From positions 140,830-204,829 of the forward strand of contig JBFMBS010000002.1 of the NCBI GenBank assembly GCA_040755055.1: DNA of 64,000 bases, given 5' to 3'. Position 1 is the stretch's first letter; every line of letters begins with the position of its first letter. This stretch comes from DYJK01 sp040755055 (GTDB lineage: Bacteria > Bacteroidota > Ignavibacteria > Ignavibacteriales > Melioribacteraceae). Below the pieces are notes generated by a model. That model did no database searches, was not told the origin of the DNA, and was given only the letters and a program-made list of their open reading frames with translations. The translations under genes and the position numbers were made by a program. Shown one piece after another: positions 26,402-35,960 of the stretch.

Positions 26402-29392
26402 CTATTTACCAAACAAATTGCCGAATTCCATACTGAACTCAATGCCGTAGAATAAGTCAGGGTTTCTTTCATCTTCCCATTCTTCATTAACAGAACTGTT
26501 ATATCTATAAACTGCCGGATCATCTAAGAAATTATTTACATATATAGAAACTTCGGCCCCTTTGAACAACGACTTACTCATACTGAAATTGAAAAGCCAT
26601 TTATTAGGTTTACGTCTTATTCTTCTATTAAAATTATAGTCGGCAAGTTCAGTTTCATTAAGTAAGGTTACATCTTGAGGAGCATAATTCAGGTCTTGTG
26701 ATTTTTCATAAACTACTTGTTCTGCCCGGAGTGTAATCCATAACCCCAGAGTCGGGTGTGTATATCTCACTAAATAATTCATTTGAAAATACTCTTGCCA
26801 ATTACCTCCACTTGGATAGAGCCAACCTATCAAAGTATCGGTCGGAACATTCGGGATTGAAAAATTCGGGTATTGCCCAACACTTTCATCCGGTGTGCTT
26901 GAATATGAATATCCTCTTCCAAAATATTTAATGTAGTTAAACGAACCCGATAGCTGGAAGTCCATGTTCAACTCTTTAATCTTAGAAGTTCTCAAAGAAA
27001 ATTCTAATCCCTTTGTTTCAGTCTTCCCGATATTTACCGGCATAGAATAAGAATCGATGTAATATACTCTGTAGGTATTGTTGGTTTGTGAAGCAACGAA
27101 AACCGGGATTGTCTTCGACTTGGGTTCATTGTTCCGGATTTTGTAATAACCGGAAAAGCTTGTTCCTATTTGGTCAAAAAATTTGTGATCGTATGCCAGT
27201 TCAAACAAAGTTTCCTTATAACCTTTTAAATCAGGCGAATTTCTGTTGTACCTGAAATAATAATTCGTACTATCGTCGGGATTTCTCCATGGCATCACCT
27301 CCTCAGGAGGATAAATTGTACTCATTGGCGGTGATTTTGAAGATGTGCCGGCGCTCAAACGTATTTGGTTTTCTTTGGATAGATAAATCATCAAATTTAA
27401 TCTTGGATTAAAAAAGGTTCCTTGATGAGATTCGACCAAATCACCATCACCCCACAAGCCGGATAAATTAAACTTATACGGTCTATACATTTCGTACCTG
27501 AAACCAACAACAAGACTGTAATCAAAAATAAAGTGTGATGTAATTTTATCTTCAACATAGAAGTTCATCAAGAATTGTCCCGGGATATCATCATATTTAT
27601 AAGGACGCTTCCCTGAACCAGCTCCATAATAATTGAGTACCGTATCCAGCAGCATACCTTCGCCGGTGTTTGCATTGTATTGCGGATCGATACCAATTAA
27701 GAATTTGTGAGCAACATCTCCCGTGAAAAATACTTTATTCCATTCAAGTCGTCCGCCGAATGTCCATTCAATTCCTTTTGTTTCAACTTTACCTATATAA
27801 CTGGCTAATGTGTCACCGCTTGTTAGAATAACATAGTCGGTGACAAGTTTAGATTTCATAGAATTTTCGCGGCGCATAGTTACATACATGTTATAGTCAA
27901 TTGAAGAAACATCATCTGTAGGTTTATACTTTCCCCATGTTGATAGAGATACCGTATAACCACGGTTATAATTTTTTATCTGCCGCAAATCACCTTTCGG
28001 TTCAACTTCATCTAAAATTTTCTGTACCATTATTTTGTTATTCATGCTTAATTTGTTATCAAACAAATTAGAAGAATAAATTAGCTGACCGGTTAAACGT
28101 GTGTATTCATCGCCTTCAACTCTTAAATCTCTTTCACTACGTGCAACGTTAAAGTTATAGTTCAATACTCCTTCACCAATAGAAATTCCTCCGCCAAGAT
28201 TACCCTCTTTCAAATCGGGATTATTTTTAATTTTCAATCTGTTTGGTGTTGTCCCTAGTTTCGTCTGCACGTTTATAACACCGGAAGTGACATCACCATA
28301 CCTTACCGAGGGAAGCCCGGTCACGATTTCGATATTCTCGATGTTATCAGCCGGAATGGTTCTGAGATCAATTCCTTTTCCAAAGGACGTTCCTCCATAA
28401 GCACTCGAATATCTTTCAAATTGTAAATTGGCATTGTTGGAAACCGGTGTGCCATCTACAACCACCAAGGTACCAAATGAACTCAGCTCATTAGCTTCAC
28501 TACCGCGCAGTGCAATCTGTGTTGGTTTCCCTAAACCGGGGTTATCGGTTTTTTGAACACCGGGGACAAGATCTAAAACATCTTTAAGACTCGATGCCTG
28601 ATAGTGTTCAATTTCACCACTTGTAATGGTTGTTTTTGTTTGTACTTCTTGCGGTAACAAACCCGATGTACCGACTACTTCAATACCGCCGATTAAAAAT
28701 GAAGTTGATTTCAACACAAAATTCACTTCTATCATTTGCCCGGCAACTATCTTAACTTTTTTAATATTTTTTTCATAACCCACAAATGATACTTCTACAT
28801 TATATTCACCGGGTTTTATATTTCTTATTCGATAACTTCCTTTAAGGTCTGCTGCACACCCGATTCCCAATTCAACTATTCTAATATTTGCACCAACAAG
28901 TTTTTCGCCAGCTTCATCCTTGATTGTTCCGGTAATGCCACCGGTATTTTCATCAATTCTTATTTGCTTGGCGAGTGCAATCCTTGCGTATTCGAATTCG
29001 TAATAACTAATATTGTGTGGGGTGAGCAATTCATCAAGAATTTCGTAGAGCGGTTTATCTTCAACATTTATGTTTATGCCCTCTATGTCCAAAAGATCGT
29101 CATCATATACAAAGTTTATTTTAGTGTTCTTGCAGATTTCCTTTATAATATCTTTTAAATTAGAGTTAAAATATTGCAGCGATATTAACCCATTTAGCGA
29201 GGTTCTAATATTTGTTTTTGTTTGAGCAGACAAAAATTGACTCTCCATTATTAAACCATCATCTGCCAATTCACCAACATCCTCATGCAGCTTTTCACTA
29301 TAATCATCAACTTCGTTTTGCATATAGGCAGCACTTGCCGTAAATGAGTATAAAAAGAGAGCCATGACCATTATTATTTTATTAAGCTTCAT
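26402..29392 (-). CDS. TonB-dependent transducer receptor with STN signalling domain
   Basis: This is an outer-membrane receptor of 996 residues. It starts with a signal peptide (1-22). The STN domain (about 50-120: LKDIIKEICKNTKINFVYDD, KPLYEILDELLTPHNISY) in such receptors contacts a FecR anti-sigma factor. A carboxypeptidase-regulatory domain (about 130-215), a plug (about 220-350: IALRGSEANELSS) and a barrel ending in a phenylalanine-rich strand follow. The ATG at 29392 is used; the frame could start at a GTG six bases earlier, but AAGGTGG fits the ATG. FecR and an ECF sigma factor are immediately upstream, so expression is probably autoregulated by ligand binding. Confidence 0.92.
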   Translation of the reverse strand: MKLNKIIMVMALFLYSFTASAAYMQNEVDDYSEKLHEDVGELADDGLIMESQFLSAQTKTNIRTSLNGLISLQYFNSNLKDIIKEICKNTKINFVYDDDLLDIEGININVEDKPLYEILDELLTPHNISYYEFEYARIALAKQIRIDENTGGITGTIKDEAGEKLVGANIRIVELGIGCAADLKGSYRIRNIKPGEYNVEVSFVGYEKNIKKVKIVAGQMIEVNFVLKSTSFLIGGIEVVGTSGLLPQEVQTKTTITSGEIEHYQASSLKDVLDLVPGVQKTDNPGLGKPTQIALRGSEANELSSFGTLVVVDGTPVSNNANLQFERYSSAYGGTSFGKGIDLRTIPADNIENIEIVTGLPSVRYGDVTSGVINVQTKLGTTPNRLKIKNNPDLKEGNLGGGISIGEGVLNYNFNVARSERDLRVEGDEYTRLTGQLIYSSNLFDNKLSMNNKIMVQKILDEVEPKGDLRQIKNYNRGYTVSLSTWGKYKPTDDVSSIDYNMYVTMRRENSMKSKLVTDYVILTSGDTLASYIGKVETKGIEWTFGGRLEWNKVFFTGDVAHKFLIGIDPQYNANTGEGMLLDTVLNYYGAGSGKRPYKYDDIPGQFLMNFYVEDKITSHFIFDYSLVVGFRYEMYRPYKFNLSGLWGDGDLVESHQGTFFNPRLNLMIYLSKENQIRLSAGTSSKSPPMSTIYPPEEVMPWRNPDDSTNYYFRYNRNSPDLKGYKETLFELAYDHKFFDQIGTSFSGYYKIRNNEPKSKTIPVFVASQTNNTYRVYYIDSYSMPVNIGKTETKGLEFSLRTSKIKELNMDFQLSGSFNYIKYFGRGYSYSSTPDESVGQYPNFSIPNVPTDTLIGWLYPSGGNWQEYFQMNYLVRYTHPTLGLWITLRAEQVVYEKSQDLNYAPQDVTLLNETELADYNFNRRIRRKPNKWLFNFSMSKSLFKGAEVSIYVNNFLDDPAVYRYNSSVNEEWEDERNPDLFYGIEFSMEFGNLFGK

Positions 29393-29418
29393 AACCACCT
29401 TACATCTTGTCTATAAGT

Positions 29419-30519
29419 TTACTTGTTCTTAGTGATTTTTACTTTTTTGCCGGAGTGATATATTTTCACATCTAATGTAAGACTCATTATAGAGAGCATA
29501 CGATCAAGAGAATCGGATTGGAAAATTCCGGTGATTGTTTTTCCTTTTAATGATTCGTCACTAAACTCAACATCTACATTGAAACATCTTTCAATTTCAT
29601 CGGCAACCTCAGTTAAATAAGTATGGTCGAAAGCAAGTTTATCTTCGCGCCATGCTAAATATTTTTCAAGATCTACTTTTTTCGGTCTAGATAAGCCCGT
29701 TATGTCATCATACTTGACCATATCGCCCCTTCTCAAACTATATTTTTTATTTTTTAGGGGAGTATATGTATCCACCAAACCTTTTGCTACCACAACACTG
29801 ACGGCATTTTCCCTATTTTTTATATTGAATTCGGTACCCCGAACAACTGTGATTGTATTTCCACTTTTAACTTTAAATGGTTTACCGGGATCGTGCGTAA
29901 CGGAAAAGTATGCTTCACCGATCAGTTCAACTTCTCTGCTATCAGGTTTGAATATGTTGGGATAGGTAAGTTTACTATCTGAATTAATATAAACCTTAGT
30001 GCCATCGCCTAACGTTAAAGTAATTTTTTCACCTTTACGCGCTACAGCTTCAAACATCTTGTTCAATTCGGCATTTTCAGAAAGCAATTCTTCTGTGTAA
30101 GGTTTAATCCCATATAACATTACCCAGGAGATCAAAGCTAAAAGAAACATTGCAGCAAATCTTACAATTGTACTTGTTAATATTCTTTTCTGAACATTCG
30201 AATAGTATTTTTCAAAACGAATAATTTTTAACTGCGAGAGATCATTTTCTGCATTAGTTTGTATTACTTCTTTCGTTATACTTTCTAAAGAATAAAATTT
30301 TTGGGAAATTTTTTTCCACTGTAAATTAGGATCAGGAGTTTGAGGAAGTTGTTGGTGCCCAATTTTATCCCACAGCAATGCTACTTCGCTGAAGATTTCA
30401 CGGTTCTTCTCTGATTCAGAGAGCCAGGATTCAATAAATTCTCTTTCTTCCTGACTAACTTCGTCTTTTAGGAATCTTATTAAGAAATGATAATCGATAT
30501 TTTTTGGCAGTTTTAGCAT
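29419..30519 (-). CDS. FecR-family anti-sigma factor
   Basis: This is a 366-residue single-pass inner-membrane protein. The cytoplasmic N-domain (about 1-105: IDYHFLIRFLKDEVSQEEREFIESWL) binds the sigma factor in this family, and one transmembrane helix follows (about 112-130). The periplasmic FecR domain (150-270: LTLGDGTKVYINSDSKLTYP) and a C-terminal DUF4974-type STN-like domain (about 290-366) complete it. It is 26 bases upstream of the STN receptor gene and 145 bases downstream of the sigma gene. Confidence 0.92.
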   Translation of the reverse strand: MLKLPKNIDYHFLIRFLKDEVSQEEREFIESWLSESEKNREIFSEVALLWDKIGHQQLPQTPDPNLQWKKISQKFYSLESITKEVIQTNAENDLSQLKIIRFEKYYSNVQKRILTSTIVRFAAMFLLALISWVMLYGIKPYTEELLSENAELNKMFEAVARKGEKITLTLGDGTKVYINSDSKLTYPNIFKPDSREVELIGEAYFSVTHDPGKPFKVKSGNTITVVRGTEFNIKNRENAVSVVVAKGLVDTYTPLKNKKYSLRRGDMVKYDDITGLSRPKKVDLEKYLAWREDKLAFDHTYLTEVADEIERCFNVDVEFSDESLKGKTITGIFQSDSLDRMLSIMSLTLDVKIYHSGKKVKITKNK

Positions 30520-30664
30520 AATAATAGATTCTTGTTATATGTAATACACATTTCATTGCCAGAAGTACTATACTAATGACGGCAGTTATCTTTTATTTAA
30601 CGAAAAAATTTGGGCTTGTCGAGATATTTGTTAGGAGGTTAGATTTAATAGAGGATGATTATTT

Positions 30665-31216
30665 TTAATCGAGATGTTTTCTCAATCTTTTACGAAGAAC
30701 AGCTAATGCTTTGTTCATCTGGTTTTTAACGGTTTGAATTGAGACTTCAAGAATTTCAGCTATCTCAGAATAGTTAAATCCCGAAAAACGGCTAAGTAAA
30801 AAAGTTGCCTTGCATCTTTCAGGCAACGACTCGATCGCCTTTTGATAGTCATCCATAAAAAAGATCGCGTCAACTTCCATATTAGAGTTTTTGGAATAGA
30901 GCAAGAGTAGATTCTCATCGTCTTCAAAACGGACTACTGGAGGTTTCCTATTGTGATAATTAATTGCAAGGTTGCGTGCTATTTTATATAGGTAAGCTTT
31001 ACATGATTGGGAAGGATCAAGTCTATCTATCGAAAGCCAAAATTTAATGAAAGTGTCTTGTGTAAGGTCCTCAGCAATTGCCCGGTTGCCTATGTATCTA
31101 AATAAAAAATGAAATACATTTGGCTGCATCAAGAAAAAGAATTCTTTAATTGCTTCTTCATCCTTCTGAATTATCAAAGGATAAAGATCATTCAATTTAA
31201 CTTCTTCAGTACTCAA
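30665..31216 (-). CDS. ECF RNA polymerase sigma factor (FecI/Bacteroidota type)
   Basis: This is a 183-residue sigma-70 family protein with only regions 2 and 4. Region 2 shows AEDLTQDTFIKFWLS (about 65-80). Region 4 shows LPERCKATFLLSRFSGFNYSEIAEILEVS-type helix-turn-helix (about 125-175), split by a short linker. The start is not ATG: the frame begins with TTG at 31214-31216, and no ATG lies before region 2. A second TTG seven codons later is a possible alternative. It heads the FecR/STN-receptor operon. A 16-base perfect palindrome lies 59 bases upstream. Confidence 0.9.
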   Translation of the reverse strand: MSTEEVKLNDLYPLIIQKDEEAIKEFFFLMQPNVFHFLFRYIGNRAIAEDLTQDTFIKFWLSIDRLDPSQSCKAYLYKIARNLAINYHNRKPPVVRFEDDENLLLLYSKNSNMEVDAIFFMDDYQKAIESLPERCKATFLLSRFSGFNYSEIAEILEVSIQTVKNQMNKALAVLRKRLRKHLD

Positions 31217-31565
31217 AATTAAAGGCTCGGGGAAAAGTTTATATCATCTTAAAAGGAAACTACTCTCCTTTCCAACCGGGTTAACCCGGTACATTTTTTT
31301 TGCAAAAATACTTTTTAATATTTGCAGAAACAAGGAATTATGCTGAAAGTATTTTCAAGTGAGAAAATATAATTAGCTGTAATGAAGATTTTAAACACGA
31401 TAAGTACTTAATATTTGGCTGGAACAAATAGGAAGGTTGTAAAATCAATAAGAAGAATGGAGCGGTAGGTATTAGACAAGAGTAGATATCACTTGTAAAA
31501 TTTACAGAGGCATCACCTCAAATTTATTGAAGGTTGGTCTTAAGAAGTAAAGGTATGAATTAACA
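31217..31565. other. Intergenic region upstream of the ECF sigma gene
   Basis: No gene is seen in 349 bases. It must hold the promoter of the sigma/FecR/receptor operon. The only clear element is the perfect palindrome at 31275-31290. A small GAGG/CCTC hairpin near 31506-31518 lies behind the serine hydrolase gene but has a poor T run, so I do not call it a terminator. Confidence 0.45.
31275..31290. promoter_or_regulatory. 16-base perfect palindrome ACCGGGTTAACCCGGT
   Basis: This exact dyad lies 59-74 bases ahead of the ECF sigma start codon. It is GC-rich in an AT-rich intergenic region. Read on the plus strand it is followed by ACATTTTTTTT, which also resembles a plus-strand terminator, but no plus-strand gene precedes it. 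An operator role in the sigma promoter is more likely. Confidence 0.5.
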
Positions 31566-32876
31566 TTATTTTTCAAGTGCTTGGTAGATAAGTGTAATAA
31601 ATTTAGCCCGAATGGTTTCATAACTGTTCGGAGCTTTTTGGATTACAAGTTGTGCAATAATTTTTTCTTTCGGATCGATCCAATACAACGAACCAAATGT
31701 GCCTCCCCAGCCATATGTTCCTTCAGATAAAAGTATTTGTTTACTCCCGGCTTCAGAAATCACTTCGAAGCCCAACCCGAATTTACCGCCTCCCCTTGGA
31801 ACATATAAACTGCCTGAAACCAAATCGCCAATTTGATTTGTGCTCATCATCTTAATTGTCTTAAGACCGAGCATTCTTTTACCATTATATTCTCCACCGT
31901 TTGCAAGCATTTGCAAAAAAAGAGAATAATCATATGCGGTTGAAACTAATCCTCCACCGCCGGAAAAATATGTGCCTTCAGTTTTAGGATAATCCGGGTT
32001 AAAGCCTCTTTGGGAAGGTTTTATTTTGATCAAATGTTTAGTTGAATCTTCGCTGTACAATGTAGCAAGCCGATCAAATTTTTCTTTCGGCAGATAAAAA
32101 TAAGTATCGTTCATACCGAGCGGCTTGAATATACGTTCATGGAAAAATTGATTCAAACTCATTCCCGAAACCACTTCTACTAGATAACCAAGTACATCCG
32201 TGCTCAATCCATACGTGTATTTTTCTCCGGGTTGGTGAGCAAGCGGAAGTGCACCCAGTTTTTTCATTTGCTCACTTAGCAAAATTTTGTCTTCGGTAAT
32301 TCCCATAATAATTTCACTCTTCGCAAAAATTGCGTTCATTGCTTTGGATTGCAGTAACGGGTAACCAAGTCCTGAAGTGTGAGTCAACAATTCGCGGATG
32401 GTAACCTGGTGCTTCGCTTCAACAGTTGTGTATGTTGAATCATCTTCGTTGAAAGTATCGATTACTCTTTGGCCTTTAAATTCAGGCAGATATTTGGAAA
32501 CCGGGTCATCAAGAAGAAATTTCCCTTCTTCAAATAACATCATTACCGCAACACTTGTAACAGCTTTTGTCTGCGATGCAATTCTAAAAATTGCATCTTT
32601 CTTAAACGGTGTTTTTATTTCTATATCATCATAACCAAAACCTTTGTAGTAGATAATCTTGCTATCACGGGCAATCAAGGCTGCTCCACCTTGGCACCAT
32701 TCGTTATCGACATATTCTTTAAAAACATCATCAAGTCTTGCAAGTCTTGCTGACGAAAATCCGGCAGATTCAGGAACAGCAAATTCCAGTAATCCGGATC
32801 TTTGCGAATTATCTTGTGCATATTCATTTACAAACAAAAATATCAAGACTATTAAGCATGAAAGTATTCTTATCAT
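31566..32876 (-). CDS. Serine hydrolase of the beta-lactamase (class C/ PBP-like) superfamily
   Basis: This is a 436-residue secreted hydrolase with a signal peptide (1-20, ending NEYAQ). The SxxK motif is SQTK in RIASQTKAVTS (about residue 100), the nucleophile and general base of this fold. A tyrosine motif YTYGLS (about 220) stands where YxN is usual, and the C-terminal GTYGWGGTFGSLYW (about 385) has the His/Gly-rich third motif position. Such proteins are often esterases or D-amino peptidases instead of drug-inactivating enzymes. The ATG at 32876 is chosen over one at 32891 because GAGGTG lies six bases ahead. It is single and lies between two larger clusters. Confidence 0.88.
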   Translation of the reverse strand: MIRILSCLIVLIFLFVNEYAQDNSQRSGLLEFAVPESAGFSSARLARLDDVFKEYVDNEWCQGGAALIARDSKIIYYKGFGYDDIEIKTPFKKDAIFRIASQTKAVTSVAVMMLFEEGKFLLDDPVSKYLPEFKGQRVIDTFNEDDSTYTTVEAKHQVTIRELLTHTSGLGYPLLQSKAMNAIFAKSEIIMGITEDKILLSEQMKKLGALPLAHQPGEKYTYGLSTDVLGYLVEVVSGMSLNQFFHERIFKPLGMNDTYFYLPKEKFDRLATLYSEDSTKHLIKIKPSQRGFNPDYPKTEGTYFSGGGGLVSTAYDYSLFLQMLANGGEYNGKRMLGLKTIKMMSTNQIGDLVSGSLYVPRGGGKFGLGFEVISEAGSKQILLSEGTYGWGGTFGSLYWIDPKEKIIAQLVIQKAPNSYETIRAKFITLIYQALEK

Positions 32877-32930
32877 TTTCACCTCGAGCATTTTCTCTAA
32901 TTGTAATAATATTACCTAACGATTAATAAA

Positions 32931-32970
32931 TCAAAAACCCAAGAACGCCTTGCGACATTCTTGAGTTTTT
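32931..32970 (-). terminator. Rho-independent terminator downstream of the rhamnose cluster
   Basis: AAAAACCCAAGAA (32933-32945) pairs with TTCTTGAGTTTTT (32958-32970), 12 of 13 positions, around a 12-base loop. On the minus strand the stem ends in a T run. It separates the glycosidase cluster from the serine hydrolase. Confidence 0.75.
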
Positions 32971-33037
32971 GTTGAGAGGCACCATGAAGGATGCACTTTT
33001 GCTATTTTAAGTTGAACTAAACAAATATTTCAAGTAA

Positions 33038-35944
33038 TCAATTGCATAGGTAAATCCACCTTCCGCAAAGTTCGGTACTTACATCAATTGTGACCTTTCC
33101 ATCTTTCAACTTGTGCGAAACATTTTCAATTAAGCTTTTAACACCATAATCGATTTTTGCGAATTGGATATTTTTGACCGGTAGGACTACCGGGATGTGG
33201 ATCTTACCATCAGCATCAACCCATATTTTCATGAAAGCATTATAATTTTTCTTTTCTTCATTCGAAGTTGGTGTCCAGACAATAGTTTTTTGTCTTTTAT
33301 CGCTTAGTATGTAATGCTTATCATCAATTTTCACTTCATCACAATCGTGTCCTTCAAATGAAATTAAGTTTCCTTTTGCATCATGGTTGAAAGAACAAAT
33401 TTGTTTTCCCTCAAAATCAATCGTGTGACCGTTCACTTTAAAATTTTTCAATTCCATTTTATCAGAAGGCAGTGGATTGTTTTTTAACACTTCAGCATCG
33501 GCAGCATCGTCGCGCGAAAAACCGTCTGCCCAACCTTCGCGGTGTGTTCTGTAATGTTTAACAATTACAGTAGCGCCATTCGGAAACCTTGTTGCTAGAT
33601 AATCCGAATTACGCGATACATATTCGGTATTGTCGTTCACATTTTTAAACGTCCCAGTTGATGGATAAGCACCTACAGCATATAGAATCTCGAAAAGTGT
33701 TCTTGTTTCATATCCAAGACTTTGCGATTGATCGTCGCGTGGCCTGAAACCAAAATAATATGTCTCACCTTTTCCATTTTTCTTTCTTGCGCCGATTGAA
33801 AGACCATCAACAATAGCCAATAGTTCAGAACCTTTTTGTAATGAAACTGGATAAACGCGGTCAACTAAAAAATCTGTGAGTATTGTCTGCTTTGGAACCT
33901 CTTTAAGATCATTCTTAAATATCACCTCTTTACCGGCTGCTATCTGACCAAAGTAAATCGAAGGAGTATAATCTACACCAAAAAGTTGTTCCCATTCACC
34001 TATACAAGAAATGCCTTCGCTGTTAATAATTGGAGGGACACCAAACCAAAGTAATTTTCCCCCGCCATTATTAAACTTTGCCATAAAATCCAAAAGACCT
34101 TCAGCCGGAATCGGTTCAAATAAAGCAACTAAGGTCGTAAATGTTCTGCCGGCAATTTTAATTTTGCCGTCTTTAGTAACTTCGCCTACTTCTAAAAGTT
34201 TCTCTGCTGTTATATAATTGGCATAAGCATATTGAGTCATCCAACTTCCGAAACGTTCTTCTGCAGCAACCAAACTCATCGGGTAAAGAACAAGCACATC
34301 TACATCACGATGAACATGTTCTGTTATTGCATCAATTGTGGGAGTTGCTTGTGCGCCAAAGGCACTGTTGATAGAATGCTTCCATTTCTCAGCGATTCTC
34401 GGCATTCCCCAAAATGCTGCATAAGCATTCGGGTACTTGTTCAAGATTCCAATCGAAACTGCCATTGCGGCACCGTAGTAATCACGGTCAGCCCAACCGC
34501 ATTCCGCAAAATCATTGCCGGTCGGCTGCAAATATTCTCCCCATTTAAAGTAATCGTAACATGCTGTAGCAGCTTGCTGAACTGTATTCGACCAAATAAA
34601 ATTGGAAGTGTATTCATAAAGGTAAGCTTGTTTTTGCAGCATTTCCGTTTCAACCAAATCTATTGTTGGACTTTCCGCCCAGGAAGCATGTGCCAATGTT
34701 TGAAGACCCAGATGAAATAGAGAATCGGCATAATCCTTAGCATCTTTAAATAAATCAACTACACGGTTGTTCAGCATTTTATAGTAACGGTCGCGGAATA
34801 AAATAGTTCCGGCAATGTCTTCGGGAGTATCACCCATTACATATTGAGTATTTAAAATGGCTTGCGGAGTGCGATTAAAACTTTTGGGACCGTACATAAA
34901 ATAGAGCATGTATTTGTCCATATCACGGTACTCAACACCATATTTTTCAGAATATGTTTTCGCAAAATTATCCGTCACAAATCTGTTACCGAACTGACCA
35001 TTCTCATGATGATTATGATAATGCCAATCTTGTTGAATGTGCATTTCATCCGAGTAAAGACTTGCGAGATTAATGCCTTTATCCGAATACTTCTTAAGAA
35101 CATTTTTTAGGAAAGGTAAAGCGTTCGGACTGAAATAATCCATCTCTGGAGTTTCATATTCAAGCATTACGAAAACTCTATCATACCCTTTTAACTCATC
35201 GCTTCCATCACTGTAAATGCGAACCCTACTGATTGGCACCGTAACATCGTGTTTTATACTTGTTGGTATCCACTTAGGGATTACAGTAGTATCCGGCCAT
35301 TCTTCAATCTGAACATTCTTTTTTATTTCGATAATATCTTCCGGCAATACAACGGAATATTTCCCATCATTAATTTCCTTTTCCTTAAACGCATAGGCTT
35401 TAATGCCTTTGAGTTTAAGAGCAAACTTGCCTTTATTATTTGTCCAGAAATGTTCGCGCCAAAGTTGAACATCGAATTTACCTGATTTCGGTTCACGAAG
35501 ACCAACTGCATAACGAAGCCACCTACCATACTCGCCGGTTACTTTTGCATAAGCCGGTCCTATCTCAAGTGGGCTCAAAAGACTTAAACCAATTCCAAGT
35601 CCATACTCTTTAGCAAAGTCGCTAATCTTTTTCAGCTTTGTAACATATTCATCCATCACCGGTGTGAGTTTTCTTTCGGTTCCTTCCTGATCCCGGTATT
35701 GACGAAAAAATTCGTCGAAAGCAATTGTAAGTGTTGTTTCGTTTCTTGATTTTGCGGCTTCGCAGACATCGCGCAGACTTGCAACATATTTTTCGAGTCC
35801 GGTCGAAAGATCGAGTTTCTTATCGGGATCCTGAAGTTCGGTTAATTGCTCATCGCTCGTAAGAATTATTACTGTTTGTGATTTAGTGACATTAAAACTA
35901 ACCAACAAAAAAATAACAAGCATAATAAGATTTTTAATTTCCAT
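33038..35944 (-). CDS. Secreted glycoside-hydrolase-like protein of uncertain family
   Basis: This is a 968-residue secreted protein with a signal peptide (1-22, ending TKSQ). The centre has a TIM-barrel-like run, including a pair of candidate acids and histidines in LASLYSDEMHIQQDWHYHNH (about 295-315). A following domain (about 555-680: VDVLVLYPMSLVAAEERFG, FMAKFNNGGGKLLWFG) resembles the Rossmann-like trimerisation domain of GH42/GH106-type enzymes. Beta-sandwich segments follow at the end. I cannot assign a GH family. It is 16 bases downstream of the GH78 rhamnosidase, so rhamnose-containing glycan is the likely substrate. GGAG lies eight bases before the ATG. Confidence 0.65.
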   Translation of the reverse strand: MEIKNLIMLVIFLLVSFNVTKSQTVIILTSDEQLTELQDPDKKLDLSTGLEKYVASLRDVCEAAKSRNETTLTIAFDEFFRQYRDQEGTERKLTPVMDEYVTKLKKISDFAKEYGLGIGLSLLSPLEIGPAYAKVTGEYGRWLRYAVGLREPKSGKFDVQLWREHFWTNNKGKFALKLKGIKAYAFKEKEINDGKYSVVLPEDIIEIKKNVQIEEWPDTTVIPKWIPTSIKHDVTVPISRVRIYSDGSDELKGYDRVFVMLEYETPEMDYFSPNALPFLKNVLKKYSDKGINLASLYSDEMHIQQDWHYHNHHENGQFGNRFVTDNFAKTYSEKYGVEYRDMDKYMLYFMYGPKSFNRTPQAILNTQYVMGDTPEDIAGTILFRDRYYKMLNNRVVDLFKDAKDYADSLFHLGLQTLAHASWAESPTIDLVETEMLQKQAYLYEYTSNFIWSNTVQQAATACYDYFKWGEYLQPTGNDFAECGWADRDYYGAAMAVSIGILNKYPNAYAAFWGMPRIAEKWKHSINSAFGAQATPTIDAITEHVHRDVDVLVLYPMSLVAAEERFGSWMTQYAYANYITAEKLLEVGEVTKDGKIKIAGRTFTTLVALFEPIPAEGLLDFMAKFNNGGGKLLWFGVPPIINSEGISCIGEWEQLFGVDYTPSIYFGQIAAGKEVIFKNDLKEVPKQTILTDFLVDRVYPVSLQKGSELLAIVDGLSIGARKKNGKGETYYFGFRPRDDQSQSLGYETRTLFEILYAVGAYPSTGTFKNVNDNTEYVSRNSDYLATRFPNGATVIVKHYRTHREGWADGFSRDDAADAEVLKNNPLPSDKMELKNFKVNGHTIDFEGKQICSFNHDAKGNLISFEGHDCDEVKIDDKHYILSDKRQKTIVWTPTSNEEKKNYNAFMKIWVDADGKIHIPVVLPVKNIQFAKIDYGVKSLIENVSHKLKDGKVTIDVSTELCGRWIYLCN

Positions 35945-35960
35945 CTGTTAAACTCCAGGA

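Noticed and set aside
26398..26523. N-terminal extension of the first lipoprotein by 42 codons
   Set aside because: It would overlap the receptor gene and hide the lipoprotein signal; the ATG at 26397 fits.
31275..31300. Plus-strand terminator reading of the palindrome plus T run
   Set aside because: There is no plus-strand gene upstream; the stem has no loop unless the central bases are unpaired.
31506..31518. Hairpin GAGG/CCTC as terminator of the serine hydrolase gene
   Set aside because: The stem is four pairs and the T run is interrupted.
31566..32876. Antibiotic-resistance beta-lactamase
   Set aside because: SxxK is present, but the YxN motif is not canonical and the family includes many esterases; no resistance context.
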